The position numbers and the translations under genes were made by a program. This document shows positions 1-10,408 of a stretch of 64,000 nucleotides of DNA, in pieces. The notes beneath the pieces were generated by a model. That model worked only from the letters and a program-made list of their open reading frames with translations, had not been told where the DNA came from and searched no databases. Source of the DNA: Knufia peltigerae. Taxonomy: Eukaryota > Ascomycota > Eurotiomycetes > Chaetothyriales > Trichomeriaceae. The stretch is taken from positions 186,001 to 250,000 of the forward strand of contig JAPDRN010000029.1 in the NCBI GenBank assembly GCA_030247855.1. Reading direction: 5' to 3'. Within the stretch, counting starts at the first letter, position 1; each line of letters opens with the position of its first letter.

Positions 1-1585
1 CTCGACGTCCTGCCGGTTGGATGGAGTGGTTCCGGAGGGCAGGTCGAGACTCGCGGAAAATATGCGGCCCTCGTTGGCTTTAGAGTGGCCCTTTTGCGTC
101 CAGAAGAATTTGTTTAGCTTCTTCGAGATCGCGACGCCCACTGGCCAATATAGACCATTGGCCTTTTTCTCGGGTTCCTTTTCCCAGTCACCGGACTGGT
201 AGATTGTTTCCAGATTACGGCCGTCGAGGTCGCACCTCATCACCCTCAGCCCTTCACGGTCGCAAAAGTAGAGCTTGTTGGCGGATTGGTCGATGGTCAG
301 TTGCTTGGGAGTGTGAACCTGCCCAGGTCGGACCACCATTTGTACGTCGCTACCATCCAGGTTGGCCGACTGTACGGATCCATCGTTTGCCTTGGGATTT
401 CCCATGTTGGTCCAATACATGCGCTTGGTCGACGAGGCCACATCAATGCCATCGGGATTCGGCAGCGACCCTGCCAGCTCGACCGGCCGGGACCCCTTAT
501 TTTCGACCGTGTAAGCCAAAATCTGGCCCGAGTGCATGATCTGGTCGGCAGTCTTCTCCTTCAATGGTTCCGCCAGGCCAATATTGAGCAACAACAACCG
601 TGTCTGCGAACCGGGCGCCGGAGCAGCATACAATCCTCCCTTGCCGACAGATTTTTGACCAAGTTTGCCAGAGGAGATATAGTTGTCCTGAAGCCACTTG
701 AGGTGGTAGTCCGGCAGTTTCCGATCGTCGATGTAGTGCTTCTCAATATGTTCGACCGTGTCCAAGCCGACGGAATCCATCATTTTGCTAGAGAAAGTCA
801 GTTGGGGATGATTGAACGGTCTCAAGACACTTGCCATGGTCCGACCTGACGGTTGACGTATTGTTCGATCCAAATGCCGTCGATGACCTCAGGCGTCGAA
901 ACCCCTTCGGCGAGCACTGACAGGACCTCTCGTTTGATGGCGGCCCAAATGCGGTTGAAGATAAATCCCGTGGATTCTTTCAACGCCACCACAGGGTGTA
1001 GACCGGCTTCCTTATGACGATCTACAAGGAAAGGAAATATTTCAGGGTACGTGTATCCGCTGGTCATGAGTTCAACGATAACTGCCTGTTCATCGTTTAG
1101 TGTTGTCCAGTACCATTCACGCGACAAAGCCATACCTCCGGCGGCATCATGTAATGAGTATTGAGAACCCTCTTTTTCGTCTCGTCATTGACTTTACCCA
1201 ACAGTTCACCGCTCTTATAGGAACTGCTGTTGGAGGCAAGGATACAGTCATCTGGAGCATACGTCTCCAAATCGGCAAAGGTGTTTTCCTTGAGAGCCAG
1301 GATCTCTGGGACCGCCTCAAATACCAACCAGGTGTCCTTGACTCCGGCAGCAAAGTCTTCGACAGCCTCCCAAGTGCCAGCACGGCGGCCGCTCAATGTG
1401 GTGAAAGAAGAAATCTCATCCTTGATGTACTTGACGGCGTCACAACGTGACTTCTCCGTCGGGTCGCGGATGCGGACATGATGGCCAGCGGCGACGAAGC
1501 AGGCGGCGATGCGACGTCCAAGAACACCACCACCAAGGACGCAGACAGGTCTGGATTCCCAGTTGGTCGGAGGTTGCCAGGTCAT
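1..1585 (-). CDS. 3-hydroxyacyl-CoA dehydrogenase fused to a YWTD-like beta-propeller (partial)
   Basis: Three exons were assembled: 1585-1136, 1085-835 and 787 to the window edge, so the C-terminus is missing. Residues about 13-40 form a Rossmann NAD-binding segment with a GGGVLG turn, followed by the NTHYMMPP and KESTGFIFNR stretches typical of 3-hydroxyacyl-CoA dehydrogenases. The family oxidises a 3-hydroxyacyl-CoA with NAD+. After about residue 290 the protein changes to beta-propeller-like repeats of the YWTD/LDL-receptor type (RMYWTNMG, KLYFCDREGLRVMRCDLDG), so it is a two-part fusion. The second intron (788-834) is best read as GC-AG: using the gcaagt donor gives PCKMMDSVGLD, which looks like the conserved family sequence, whereas nearby GT donors either break frame or give a poorer junction. 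The start at 1585 leads directly into the NAD fold. Substrate is unknown. Confidence 0.88.
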
Positions 1586-2439
1586 GCTGTATGGTCTAGA
1601 AAATGTCTTTTTTTTTGACGAATCGACACACTATTGTCCTTCTTACAACCTTGGGGGTGCAATTGCTGTAAAGCTGTAGACGTACCGCGCTCATGTTGAT
1701 AAGCCTTGTTCTTCTTAGCGACCTGGACAATATATCACCGTATCAGTACGTCATGCTGCTGCATTATTCAGAAGTATTCCACCGGGACCCCCCGGCATGT
1801 TCACGTGTGCGCCCTGACGATCTCTCGAGAAAAGCATCGACGTCTTCTTGGTTGCCATAGTCGCCTCCGTTGACAACATTTTCGAGAAATTTGCTCACAC
1901 AAAGTTTCCTTTGTTGGCATGTTGTCTTCGTCATGGTCCGTCATCCTTTGCTTCGTCAGTCGGCCTATCTGGAGACGCGCGTCAACTGGCATCATGTTTC
2001 ACGCCAGGGTTATCTGTATGGAGAAGAATAGCACGATGTTGCACAAGCAGCAGCAATGTTGCGAGAGCGAGCCGCAGCGGGTCACTCCTCCCCACGTACC
2101 GGGCAGATGGTTCATTATTGGTCGTTGGACAACGGTGCCTGGCCTCGGTACCTGTGACATCACCATACCCGAGACGATGCTTACTGTCCTTACCACGAAG
2201 CTTTCGCTCTGTGCATTAGCACCGGATTCAGGGGCTTGAATGACTGAGCATATTAGCTTGGTCTTTCTACCATTATAGCCGCTTGAGTATCCATGAGGAG
2301 TATCGTCAGGTTGATGTACCAAGAAGAGTGTCTTTTTTCAAGTTTGCAGTATTAATATTTGTATGACAAAAATAGGTATCTACTGTATCAGACAGAATAA
2401 AAGTCAGATCTCTAGAAGCACTTTCACCGTATGTGTCTC
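1586..2439. other. Intergenic region, 3HCDH promoter and 3' end of the GPI protein gene
   Basis: No convincing coding potential on either strand. It should hold the promoter of the minus-strand dehydrogenase gene and the terminator of the next minus-strand gene. A nine-T run at about 1605-1613 on the plus strand lies in the 5' leader of the dehydrogenase gene. No tRNA-like fold was noticed. Confidence 0.5.
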
Positions 2440-3282
2440 TTAAAGAAGCATAGCCACACCACCAGCAATCACCATGCCCACCTTCGAGATGTCCTTCCAT
2501 GCGGGTGCGGCACCTCCAGTATACGTAGACGGTGCGGGTTGAGTTTGCGAGCCCCAGGAAGATGAGGGTGGCATGGACATAGTGGTAGTCACCGGCGCGG
2601 CGGAAGTCATTGTGGTTGAAGTGCCCCAGTTATTGCCTGAGTTGGTGGTGGAAGGAGGAGGTGCGGGCGTCGAGGTGACCGACGATGTTGGTGGTGGGAC
2701 TGGAGAAGACGTGGTTGAGCTGCTGCCGCCGCCGCCCAGTTTCAGGCCAGTGATGGCCTCGCAGTTGGTGATGCCAGGTCCGCTTGGTACGGCAGATGAG
2801 AAGCCGCCCACGACGGTGGCAGGGATGACGCCGTATGGCTGAGTGGCGTTGACCGAGCATACCCACCAGCTTTGGACGCCGGTGATCTGGACGGTACCGT
2901 CGTTGCCCAGCGAGCCGGCCATGGGGTAGGAGGCATCAGTGGCCGCACCACATTCGAGAGGACCGGCATTGCCTGAGATTTCGGATTGTTTGATGACGTA
3001 GCAAGGTAGTCCTTGCCCCGACACGACCGTCGTGTCCATGAACAAGTTGGACGTCGAGTTGAAATAGAATTGGTCGCCTCCGGAGACGACGCTGCTGCCG
3101 GTACGCTGTGACAGTGCGACTTGGTAGTTCTGAGCCGCACCGACGTGCTTTCCGGCTATCTGCTGGCCATTGTACGAACCTCCGACGATGGTGATGGGGC
3201 TTCCTGCTGGAAGGGCCGCCGTGGTGGTGGACTGGGCCAAGGCAAGGCTGGCCCCGGTTAAGAGAAGAATCTGAGTAAGCAT
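2440..3282 (-). CDS. Secreted Ser/Thr/Pro-rich protein, probably GPI-anchored cell wall protein
   Basis: Single exon, 280 aa. The N-terminus MLTQILLLTGASLALAQ is a clear signal peptide with an ALA-Q cleavage site. Residues about 25-175 form a compact domain with four cysteines (in LPCYV, LECGA, WVCSV and TNCEA) that could form two disulfides. About residues 180-260 are a Ser/Thr/Pro-rich, probably O-glycosylated stalk. The last residues (VGMVIAGGVAMLL) form a short hydrophobic tail preceded by small residues, as expected for a GPI-anchor signal. This arrangement is typical of fungal wall or plasma-membrane surface proteins. I do not recognise the globular domain by name. It is the first of several extracellular genes in a row. 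GPI anchoring is inferred, and the hydrophobic tail is on the short side. Confidence 0.8.
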   Translation of the reverse strand: MLTQILLLTGASLALAQSTTTAALPAGSPITIVGGSYNGQQIAGKHVGAAQNYQVALSQRTGSSVVSGGDQFYFNSTSNLFMDTTVVSGQGLPCYVIKQSEISGNAGPLECGAATDASYPMAGSLGNDGTVQITGVQSWWVCSVNATQPYGVIPATVVGGFSSAVPSGPGITNCEAITGLKLGGGGSSSTTSSPVPPPTSSVTSTPAPPPSTTNSGNNWGTSTTMTSAAPVTTTMSMPPSSSWGSQTQPAPSTYTGGAAPAWKDISKVGMVIAGGVAMLL

Positions 3283-3410
3283 TTTTTTCTAATGTCCCGC
3301 GAAGGAAAAAGCTCGTGTATTGATGAAACAGATAAGTTTAGAGATATGATTCAAAGAGTAGCGATGGTAGGAATGAAAGATTCCATGAATAATTGAAGTA
3401 TTGATACTCC

Positions 3411-3417
3411 TTATATC
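3411..3417 (-). promoter_or_regulatory. TATA-like element upstream of the GPI-type protein gene
   Basis: The minus strand reads GATATAA here, about 130 bp upstream of the ATG at 3282. The position suits a TATA element with a leader of roughly 100 nt. It is a short motif and could be chance. Confidence 0.35.
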
Positions 3418-3557
3418 ATCCCCGAGGCCCAAGGTACCTACTAACATCATTGTCAAACTTCCCAGGTACTAATCTTAGGTATACTTGGTTACTCCTGGTA
3501 ATACGCAGCACAAGGACCGACAAGGGTCCCGTGCTCCGGACCTCGATCTTTCAAGGG

Positions 3558-3740
3558 TCAGTCCAGATCTAAGAAGGTCCGTGCCTTGCCACTAAGCCAC
3601 CCCGCGTCAGCTAGCCACACGTTCTCGAAATATGTCGGGGTACCACCCAAGTTTACTACCTTGTTGTCTTGGACGGCGAGGACAGGTGGTAGTATCGCTG
3701 CTACCAATATGGTGACGATATACCACTGAGGACAAGACAT
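3558..3740 (-). CDS. Possible tiny secreted protein
   Basis: A 60-aa reading frame whose first 23 residues (MSCPQWYIVTILVAAILPP and the next few) look like a signal peptide with a hydrophobic core and an LAVQ cleavage region. The remainder is about 37 residues with no cysteines and no recognised domain. The ATG has A at -3. The frame lies between two other minus-strand genes for secreted proteins, which raises its plausibility a little. A GT-AG intron could also be drawn within the second half, so the C-terminus is uncertain. It may equally be a chance frame. Confidence 0.3.
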   Translation of the reverse strand: MSCPQWYIVTILVAAILPPVLAVQDNKVVNLGGTPTYFENVWLADAGWLSGKARTFLDLD

Positions 3741-4456
3741 GATGCTTCAAAATCCAAAAATAGCTCTCTCTTCATGAATGCTGAGTAGTTGATCATTTTC
3801 TCCTTCACAGTATTATCCATAGATTTGTCTCAGACTGTATTTGTATATGGTTACTACGACAAACGGGCTCGAGCCTTCAAGTTGTAGTACCAAAAAAATA
3901 GTGTTGTCGCGACAACAAAACACTAGGTAGTATTTCTCCCTTTACTCTGCACAGCCCTGTCAAAGTATGGTAAAAGGATTCTAAATTACGTGCAGAAATG
4001 GCTTGCGCCCATGACGAATCCTCACCGTGTGTGACAGTATTCTTATCCTCGGAGAAAATACAAGCATCATTCCCTGGTACAACCCTCTCTGTCTCACGCA
4101 CACTGTTCCTTTCCTGCGCTGTCAGTTCTGGCGCACTGTTGATAGCTTGTTTCCTCATAGGTACAATACAAGTCTAGCTTCAGAGGATTAGACAATCACT
4201 AAGAAGAAATTCCCTTCATGCTAACGTTCTGTATTGTTATAAAATGCGCTATGTACTCCTTCTTACCAATACAATCAGGTTCAAAACTCCAGTTAACAGT
4301 GTAACCTCACAATGTCATCACCAACAGTTATTCCGACTTTATTCCATTCTTCCCTCTCTAGTATCTGTGCAACTGCTTGATGGCACGATAGGTACAAGGC
4401 AGAGAAAGACCCAAAAATCAGAGGTGCTTTAATGTCAAGAAGGAGAATGGCCAGTC
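3741..4456. other. Intergenic region, AT-rich
   Basis: AT-rich sequence with no convincing gene. The only longer frame (minus strand, 4158-3877) has no signal peptide or recognisable motif. The segment would hold the promoter of the possible small gene to its left and the 3' end of the small cysteine-rich gene to its right. Confidence 0.4.
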
Positions 4457-4654
4457 TCAACAGTCGCACTCTACCGGTGGATTACACTGTGACCCACTCC
4501 AAGAATCGACATTGACACAATTCCAGTAATCGGTGCAGAGATCGTCGCAGCTCTCGACGTCGTCGGAATCTCGCGCAAGGAGTATACCCCGGCCCGAGAC
4601 GATGCCCATGCCCATAAACAGCAGAATTGTAGAGACGAGAATCTGGAGACGCAT
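4457..4654 (-). CDS. Small secreted cysteine-rich protein
   Basis: A 65-aa protein starting at the ATG at 4654. Residues 1-22 are a hydrophobic signal peptide (MRLQILVSTILLFMGMGIVS then GR). The mature part is about 40 residues, acidic (RDSDDVESCDD), and has six cysteines at 36, 40, 46, 57, 63 and 65, spacing C-x3-C-x5-C-x10-C-x5-C-x-C, ending in the last cysteine. Six cysteines in so short a chain suggest three disulfides. The same frame stays open upstream to 4987, but that part is basic and low in hydrophobic residues and lies between a TATA box (4851-4858) and the ATG, so I read it as 5' leader. The size and layout match the broad class of fungal small secreted proteins that includes effectors and antimicrobial peptides. 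No specific family is recognised and no function is claimed. Confidence 0.65.
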   Translation of the reverse strand: MRLQILVSTILLFMGMGIVSGRGILLARDSDDVESCDDLCTDYWNCVNVDSWSGSQCNPPVECDC

Positions 4655-5709
4655 TTTTTGGTCTGTGTGATGTTTAACGGGTGTGATATAAATCGAATGA
4701 CACGTCTCTTGACCTTGTCTGTGGGTCCTCAAACGACGATGTCGATGGCGATGTAATAAGATGTGGAGCAGCAACTTCTGGGCGAGGACGGCTTTTTTCT
4801 GTTGCGGTGTTGACCCGGGGATTGAAGTAGGTAAGTTGAAAGGTGATGCTTTTATATAGTGATGTGTCAGAATTAAACAGGACTTTAGGTTGACACTGAC
4901 ACTTCCTAGTATGGAAGACGGAGGTGAATGCTTATTATATGCACGTATACTCCGTACTGACCTCATCAACAGTAAATTTGCTACCAAGTCTTCTACTATA
5001 TTTTTCTATCGGCCGTTCTGGGCACTACAATCTTCCTTCAAATGTGGCGGTGCTCGAAAGCGCGGGCTTTAACCGAAGTTTATCTAACTCTACAGTATTA
5101 TCGTCCCAGATTGGGTTGATTCAGGTCCCGTGCACGAGTCTGGATGGTACGGGTAGAGGTCGATTAGGGTCGTATTTGTCATAAATTTTCATGAATAAGA
5201 TGGACGCACGGATACCGTGAAGAGTAGCCGTCCAAGAGTGCGTCACGGGGACAGCAGACTGCGCTGTCTCAAGTCTCAAAGTAGGACAGCTTGATCCCTC
5301 AACCAAGGTATGGATGACGGCTAAACAATAGTTGAGGGCTACATAGGTGGATCAAAGCAGTTGAAATAGATGTCGAATCACTCGTCTCTCAGGACGTGCC
5401 CTCCAGTGTAGACAATTCACGGTCCAGTTCTTGGGAAACACCGTGTCCAGCGCAGCGACGATAGTAATCTGCCCAACTAGACGATAAGCGTGCGGGCTCA
5501 AAGCCCTTTCACCGGGGAAAGAGAGCAGAGATCGTTGTCTACACTGAGGCCCGGAAGTCAGGGAAGGGTCACTACATTATGTACTGATATATTCTCTACC
5601 CTACATTACCTCAATACTCAATACTCTTTCTCCTTGGCACATCTTATGCCGTGATTGTATTCTATCATCACTTTCTTGTCACAGCATCAACACTGTCTGA
5701 GATCGTCAT
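4655..5709. other. Intergenic region, promoter of the Cys-rich gene and 3' end of the phosphatase gene
   Basis: Apart from the TATA box at 4851-4858 and one copy of TACTCCGTA at 4948-4956 nothing was identified. No frame here has coding character. Confidence 0.4.
4851..4858 (-). promoter_or_regulatory. TATA box of the small cysteine-rich protein gene
   Basis: The minus strand reads TATATAAA at this position, about 197 bp upstream of the ATG at 4654. A perfect TATA consensus fits a regulated, inducible gene and implies a 5' leader of roughly 160 nt. It supports choosing the downstream ATG over the longer open frame. Confidence 0.55.
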
Positions 5710-7875
5710 CTAGGACGAAGGACTGGTTCGACTCAAGCCGAGGCATTCAGCCATGCCGAAAAATATATCAACGTTGCCATACACACCCCCGAATCTCTCC
5801 TGACAAGGTCCACGAGTGAATACTGGAACATCAGTAAGGGAGTGCACGCCTTGGTCGGCCTGTGAGAAAAAATTTCGTTAGTCATAATAGCTACATAGAT
5901 ACTGCAGGAGAGGAAATGGCTCACCGAGACAGGAAGAGTTCCATTGACAATGAATCCAGTGACAGCATCGACATAGTTGACGAAAAAATCTTCGTTATCG
6001 AAGCCAGTGATGTTCAGTGCCGGAAGACGAGGCCCCTTCTTGTGAACTTGATAGTTCTCCCTATGGTCAGGGTTGGCACCGAGCCCGGAGAACAAAGTGT
6101 ATCTGGGGTCCCAATTGGCAGGGAAATTGACACCGGGACCGTAGACGAGGTTCTGGTCACTGCCGATAGGGGCTGATCGATTGGCCACCAGATATTGAGA
6201 GAGGCCAGACTCTTGGTAAGTACCGATGGCTCCTCGCTTGTCACGATCATTGTGTTGAGCGTTGAGGAATTTGGTGTCGACACTACCCATGACGTCAAAC
6301 CCGTGTCCGTGATCAGCAGTGACGAGGACAAGAGTGTTGTTCAGCTCGCCAATGGACTCGAGATAAGCGAACGTGGCCTTGATGGTATCATCGAGTTCGA
6401 GGAGCTCACCAAGAGCCCGATCGTAATCCAATGTATGCATTTGTTTGTCGATGCTAGCCGCTTCGGACATCAGGAAGAAGCCGTCTTCTTGGTGACGAGT
6501 GTGCAAAATCTCGAGAGCCTTGAGTGTCATCTCTTTGAGTCCCGGCTGGTCAGTGGCGGAAGAGTTGGACCCATCTGGCGCGGTTTTGGGCTTGTCCACG
6601 TTCTCTGGGTAGACATTTCGATCGAGCCATTTGGCCATGTTGCTGACCGAGAAAATACCCAATGTCTTGGAGGAGTTGGAAGAGGCCTGCAAGGCAGTGT
6701 TGTTCAGGACAACCGAGTAGTTTTTCTTCGCAAACTCAGCATAGTAGTCTTTACCCTGGAAAGATCCTTTCCCTGGGTAGAACTGTTCAGCGCCACCCCC
6801 GAAGAGCACGTCAGGGCCCGTCCAGTTCGTCCAAGTGTAGTTGGTAATTCCATTGAGGTAAGAATCAATCACGGCGCCATATTGACCACGGTCACGAGTA
6901 TGGGCAGTCAGTGCCGCAGGTGTAGCATCTGCAATGAAGGCTGTCGAGACGATACCCACACCGCCTTTCCAGAGTCGGTGGAACATCTCGGCGATAGTCT
7001 CGACCTTAGGATCATCAAATGGCGTCTTGGAACTGTCCGCATAGACACCCAAGGCGTTCACAGTGGACTTGTGGCCGGTGTAGAGTGCTGTTGCAGAGTT
7101 GGCACTATCAGTAATGAACGAGTCCAATGAATGGGTCATCTGGTGACCCAAGACTGGAAACGTGTCCATGGCCATCTTGGTCTGATATTTGCCGTTGATC
7201 TGTTGATGTGCAATCAATCGAGCAGCTGTGATCATGTTGGTTGTCATGCCGTCGCCCTATGATTTGTCAGACAGTTGTAGATAGATGGTCTGCGAAAGCA
7301 GACCCAGGCACAACGGGACCGGATCTGAGGGAGCGAGTTGCACTTACAATGAACATGACGATATTCTTGGCCTTCCTTTGAGGAGCGACATCTCGGACCG
7401 TCCAGTTGGCATAGGTTTGCGACCCGTTGCGGTAGTTGAGAGTAGCAATGTAGTTACCCGGTTCATACAACGCAACCCGCCTGTACGCCTTGGCCGCAAC
7501 CTTGACCATAGAAGGAGTGTGGGCAGCCTTTGCGAAGAGGTCCTCGTACCACGTAAAGTTCCAAGTTTCGAGCTTGGGTTCGTCAACGTTGAAAAAACTT
7601 GCTGCCGGCTTTGGCTTGTCCCCATCCTTTGCAACAGTCAAAGTGAAGTTGGTGTCAGGGGTGCTGTAACCTGGAACCACCTCACTGCCATTGACGGGAG
7701 CATGAACCTCGACACGAATGTCGAAGTATTGGCCTGGAAGGAAATCCACTTGGTCTGGAGGAAGAATACATCCCAAGCTGGGACAGGAGCCAAGTCTCTG
7801 GTATGTCTGAGCGCTACACTGGGTGCACAAGGCACCAAGCAGTAGAGCCGCCTTTAGTCCAAAGTGAGTTTTCAT
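5710..7875 (-). CDS. Secreted PhoA-type alkaline phosphatase
   Basis: Three exons, 7875-7348, 7256-5925 and 5859-5710, give 669 aa. Introns at 7257-7347 and 5860-5924 are GT-AG and in phase. The start at 7875 places a signal peptide (MKTHFGLKAALLLGALCTQC) at the N-terminus and has a good ATG context; a longer frame upstream was discarded. About 160 residues of N-terminal domain precede the catalytic domain, which opens with NIVMFIGDGM (metal-binding Asp). The nucleophile is Ser227 in TDSANSATA, and TADHGHGFDVMG supplies further zinc ligands. Restoring the last intron gives the conserved tail HSLTDVPVF and FGGVYGNVDIFFGMAECL. The enzyme hydrolyses phosphomonoesters outside the cell or in the wall to release phosphate. 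A CACGTG box lies upstream at 8543. Many NxT/S sites suggest N-glycosylation. Confidence 0.93.
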
Positions 7876-8542
7876 GGTGCCACTGTACCGACGTTCGGTT
7901 TCAAATGCAATCTTCGAGCTCAAGAAGAGACTGCAAGCGAATGAAGAAGTAGAGAGGAAGCTCTGGCATTCTTGTAGCTTCCACGCCTTGTCTCCAAAGA
8001 CATCTTCCGCCAGTCAAACCATTCAACTGCTGACGAGTTCCGATGGTTACATCCTGGTGATTCGGATCGAAAAGGCACCTTCACAATACCCTCGTGGCTT
8101 TATCAAGCTTTGCCCAGTCTCGCAGCGGCCCATAGAGAACAGGTGTTTGACGTTGAAGCCAGCCTTGTTTGAGCAGGAGGAGCTCATAGCGGAATGATGC
8201 CAAGGACGCCGGAGAGTTGCCAAGACCTGGGTAGGCACAACAAGCTCTATCCTCCAATCAAGCCACCCACGTTGGCAGCGAGAGTGCATTCCCGACATCG
8301 TCGCCATTTGACACAGATGAAGTATGCCGAGACATAGGAACTCAAGGCAAATGCTATCGGCTCAGGCGTGCTTTTCAGTCAGGTCATCATTGGATGGCAG
8401 AGTCCATCGAGCGGAATATTCGACGGCATGAGTGGAAAGTGGTTTTCTCGAGTATCTCATCATCAAAGCATCATCAAGAGGATAGCGTGAAATAGATTCC
8501 AGTCCGAGAGATACAGCGATCTCCACGTACAGAATCACCCAG

Positions 8543-8548
8543 CACGTG
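8543..8548. promoter_or_regulatory. CACGTG box, candidate PHO4/NUC-1 site
   Basis: A perfect CACGTG lies 668 bp upstream of the alkaline phosphatase start. The bHLH regulators Pho4 (yeast) and NUC-1 (Neurospora) bind this core to activate phosphatase genes under phosphate limitation. Assignment is inference from motif and neighbour; a single hexamer occurs by chance about every 4 kb. Confidence 0.3.
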
Positions 8549-9350
8549 GTGGACCGACATAGCCTCCAAAGGTATGGAAGAAGCTCCGACCTCGCTTGTC
8601 ATTGTCCATATACTCCACTCTATGAATATCGATATGCAACGCATCTGATCAGCTGCCTCGGGTTCCTGGCTGCAATCTGGTAGCATCGCTGGAGCTGGAA
8701 ATGTCCACCATACCTCGCGAATCCAGGTTAGTGTGGCCTAGACCATGTACGAATGTCTCAACAGCGCACAGTGCAACAAGTGAAGTCGACCAACGTACAC
8801 GTTCTCGGCAAGCACGAAATCAGTGGAATGTCGCTCATAGTTGCCAGAAAAAGCCCACGAGCAAAGGATCAATTGACGCTCAACATAAACATACAGCAAG
8901 ATAACCATACCTGAGCTGAGCACATGCTTCAAAGCCTACCTGTTCGCTCGCTGGGACCATCTCAATGTCATCCATGAATGCAGTTCCAGCGCTGTATACA
9001 GCCAGCCAGCTTCGTCCAAAGTTGTCGATTTGATGTTCACGGGCACTGGTGAGCTTAAACTGACAATTGTATTCACTCTCTTTCGCACAGTACTTTTGTT
9101 TCTTGATTCGCACTGGCTGATTACCTTCAGCCCGAAATGGGGTAACTAAGCAATGTGCGAGAGCGCTCGCTCAGGTTCGGGCTGTAGGTGTAGACTGCAT
9201 GTGAGGACCTCGACGAACAGTTGCGGGTTGGTCAGAGACAAACACAAAGACAAAGTTCGCGAAAAAGGCGAGTTCGAGAAGGAGTCGACACTTTGATTTT
9301 GAAAGTAAAGGGTAACCATTGGACTGAAAGGGTTGCTGACAACTAGAAAT

Positions 9351-9372
9351 GGTGGTGGTGGTAGTGGTGGTG
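9351..9372 (+). repeat. GGT/GTG trinucleotide-like repeat
   Basis: A short imperfect GGT microsatellite in the intergenic region upstream of the GH43 gene. No function is evident. Confidence 0.6.
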
Positions 9373-10408
9373 TTTTTTCTTAGTTGTTCAATGTTGTTGC
9401 GCAGTTGTCCATGTCGCGCGGGGTAAAAAGTCAAGAAATGAGGAAGGAGTCATCACCACCACTTCTTATCGTACTGTAGACTGCGATAAATCTTGCGATA
9501 AATCTTCAACACAATAAACCCCCCTGTCACCCACCGACCACTCACCATCCATGAACTCGAGGGACATGCAACCACAAAAATAAGCTACTGAATAAAGCAG
9601 TAAGCGAGAGGCTTTTCAAGCTTATCCTACTCGCGCCAACCAATGCCGAGTCATCAGATCTTCCTCAAACTGTCCATCTTCAGAGATCTCTCTTCTCCCT
9701 TTTCTCGTATGCTACGAGTATGAGGACAGAACAAGGAATCTTGCTGTACGTGATATACCTATAAATCCTAGGATGATCGTCAGCTTATCCTCTCAATCAT
9801 GCGACACTATTGCACGTACCGCAGTCATCCGCAACCGAAGAGGAAATGGAGGAGTGAGCGAAAAAGTCTGTGCCCTGGAGCCTTTGTCAGGGTCTGGCCC
9901 GTCCGCCCTCGCCGTCCAGGTCCATTCCACCATTGGTATGCAGCATTATTGACTCTGGCGTGAACGATTGACTCTATTCTGGGTGAGCTTGGTTTGGCGC
10001 TACCTTCCTCGGTTTCAAACTCTTGTTCGTCGCGGGCCATTGAGCCTCGTCCTATTCGACCACCCGACCCAATGGTGGCATTTTTTCCACGGCATGCTTG
10101 CCACCCCCTATGGCTTGTCTAAGGGCATGTTTTCCCACACTGAACGGCCAGCATTCCCATGGCCGACCCTACTCTCGTTGAAAAAGGCCTGCAGCTATCG
10201 CCGTTCTTGTGGGGACTGTCCCGTACAAGTCTGGTCAACGGCTGAAAAGTGAAGATCCCGAACCAACTGAGACAAGATGGGGACTACGATGCATCCCTCA
10301 TCGAGTACTACCACCCTCTTGGAAGATGCCAAAGACATCAAATGGATCCAAAAGCCCAGCTATTCTTCTGTTCAATCTTTTTCTCGGGGTGTTCGTACTC
10401 TTCTCATC

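Larger units (their letters stand above)
7876..10408. other. Long divergent intergenic region between alkaline phosphatase and GH43 genes
   Basis: About 2.5 kb with only short, low-quality frames on both strands. It must contain both promoters. Visible landmarks are a CACGTG box (8543-8548) and a GGT/GTG-rich tract at 9351-9372. An unspliced small gene cannot be excluded, but none has a signal peptide or motif that I recognise. Confidence 0.4.

Noticed and set aside
4457..4987. Longer 176-aa reading of the cysteine-rich protein
   Set aside because: The extra N-terminal part would precede the signal peptide, has leader-like composition and lies in the expected 5' leader downstream of the TATA box.
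6195..7130. 311-aa plus-strand frame antisense to alkaline phosphatase
   Set aside because: Phosphatase motifs on the minus strand are unambiguous; this is a mirror frame.
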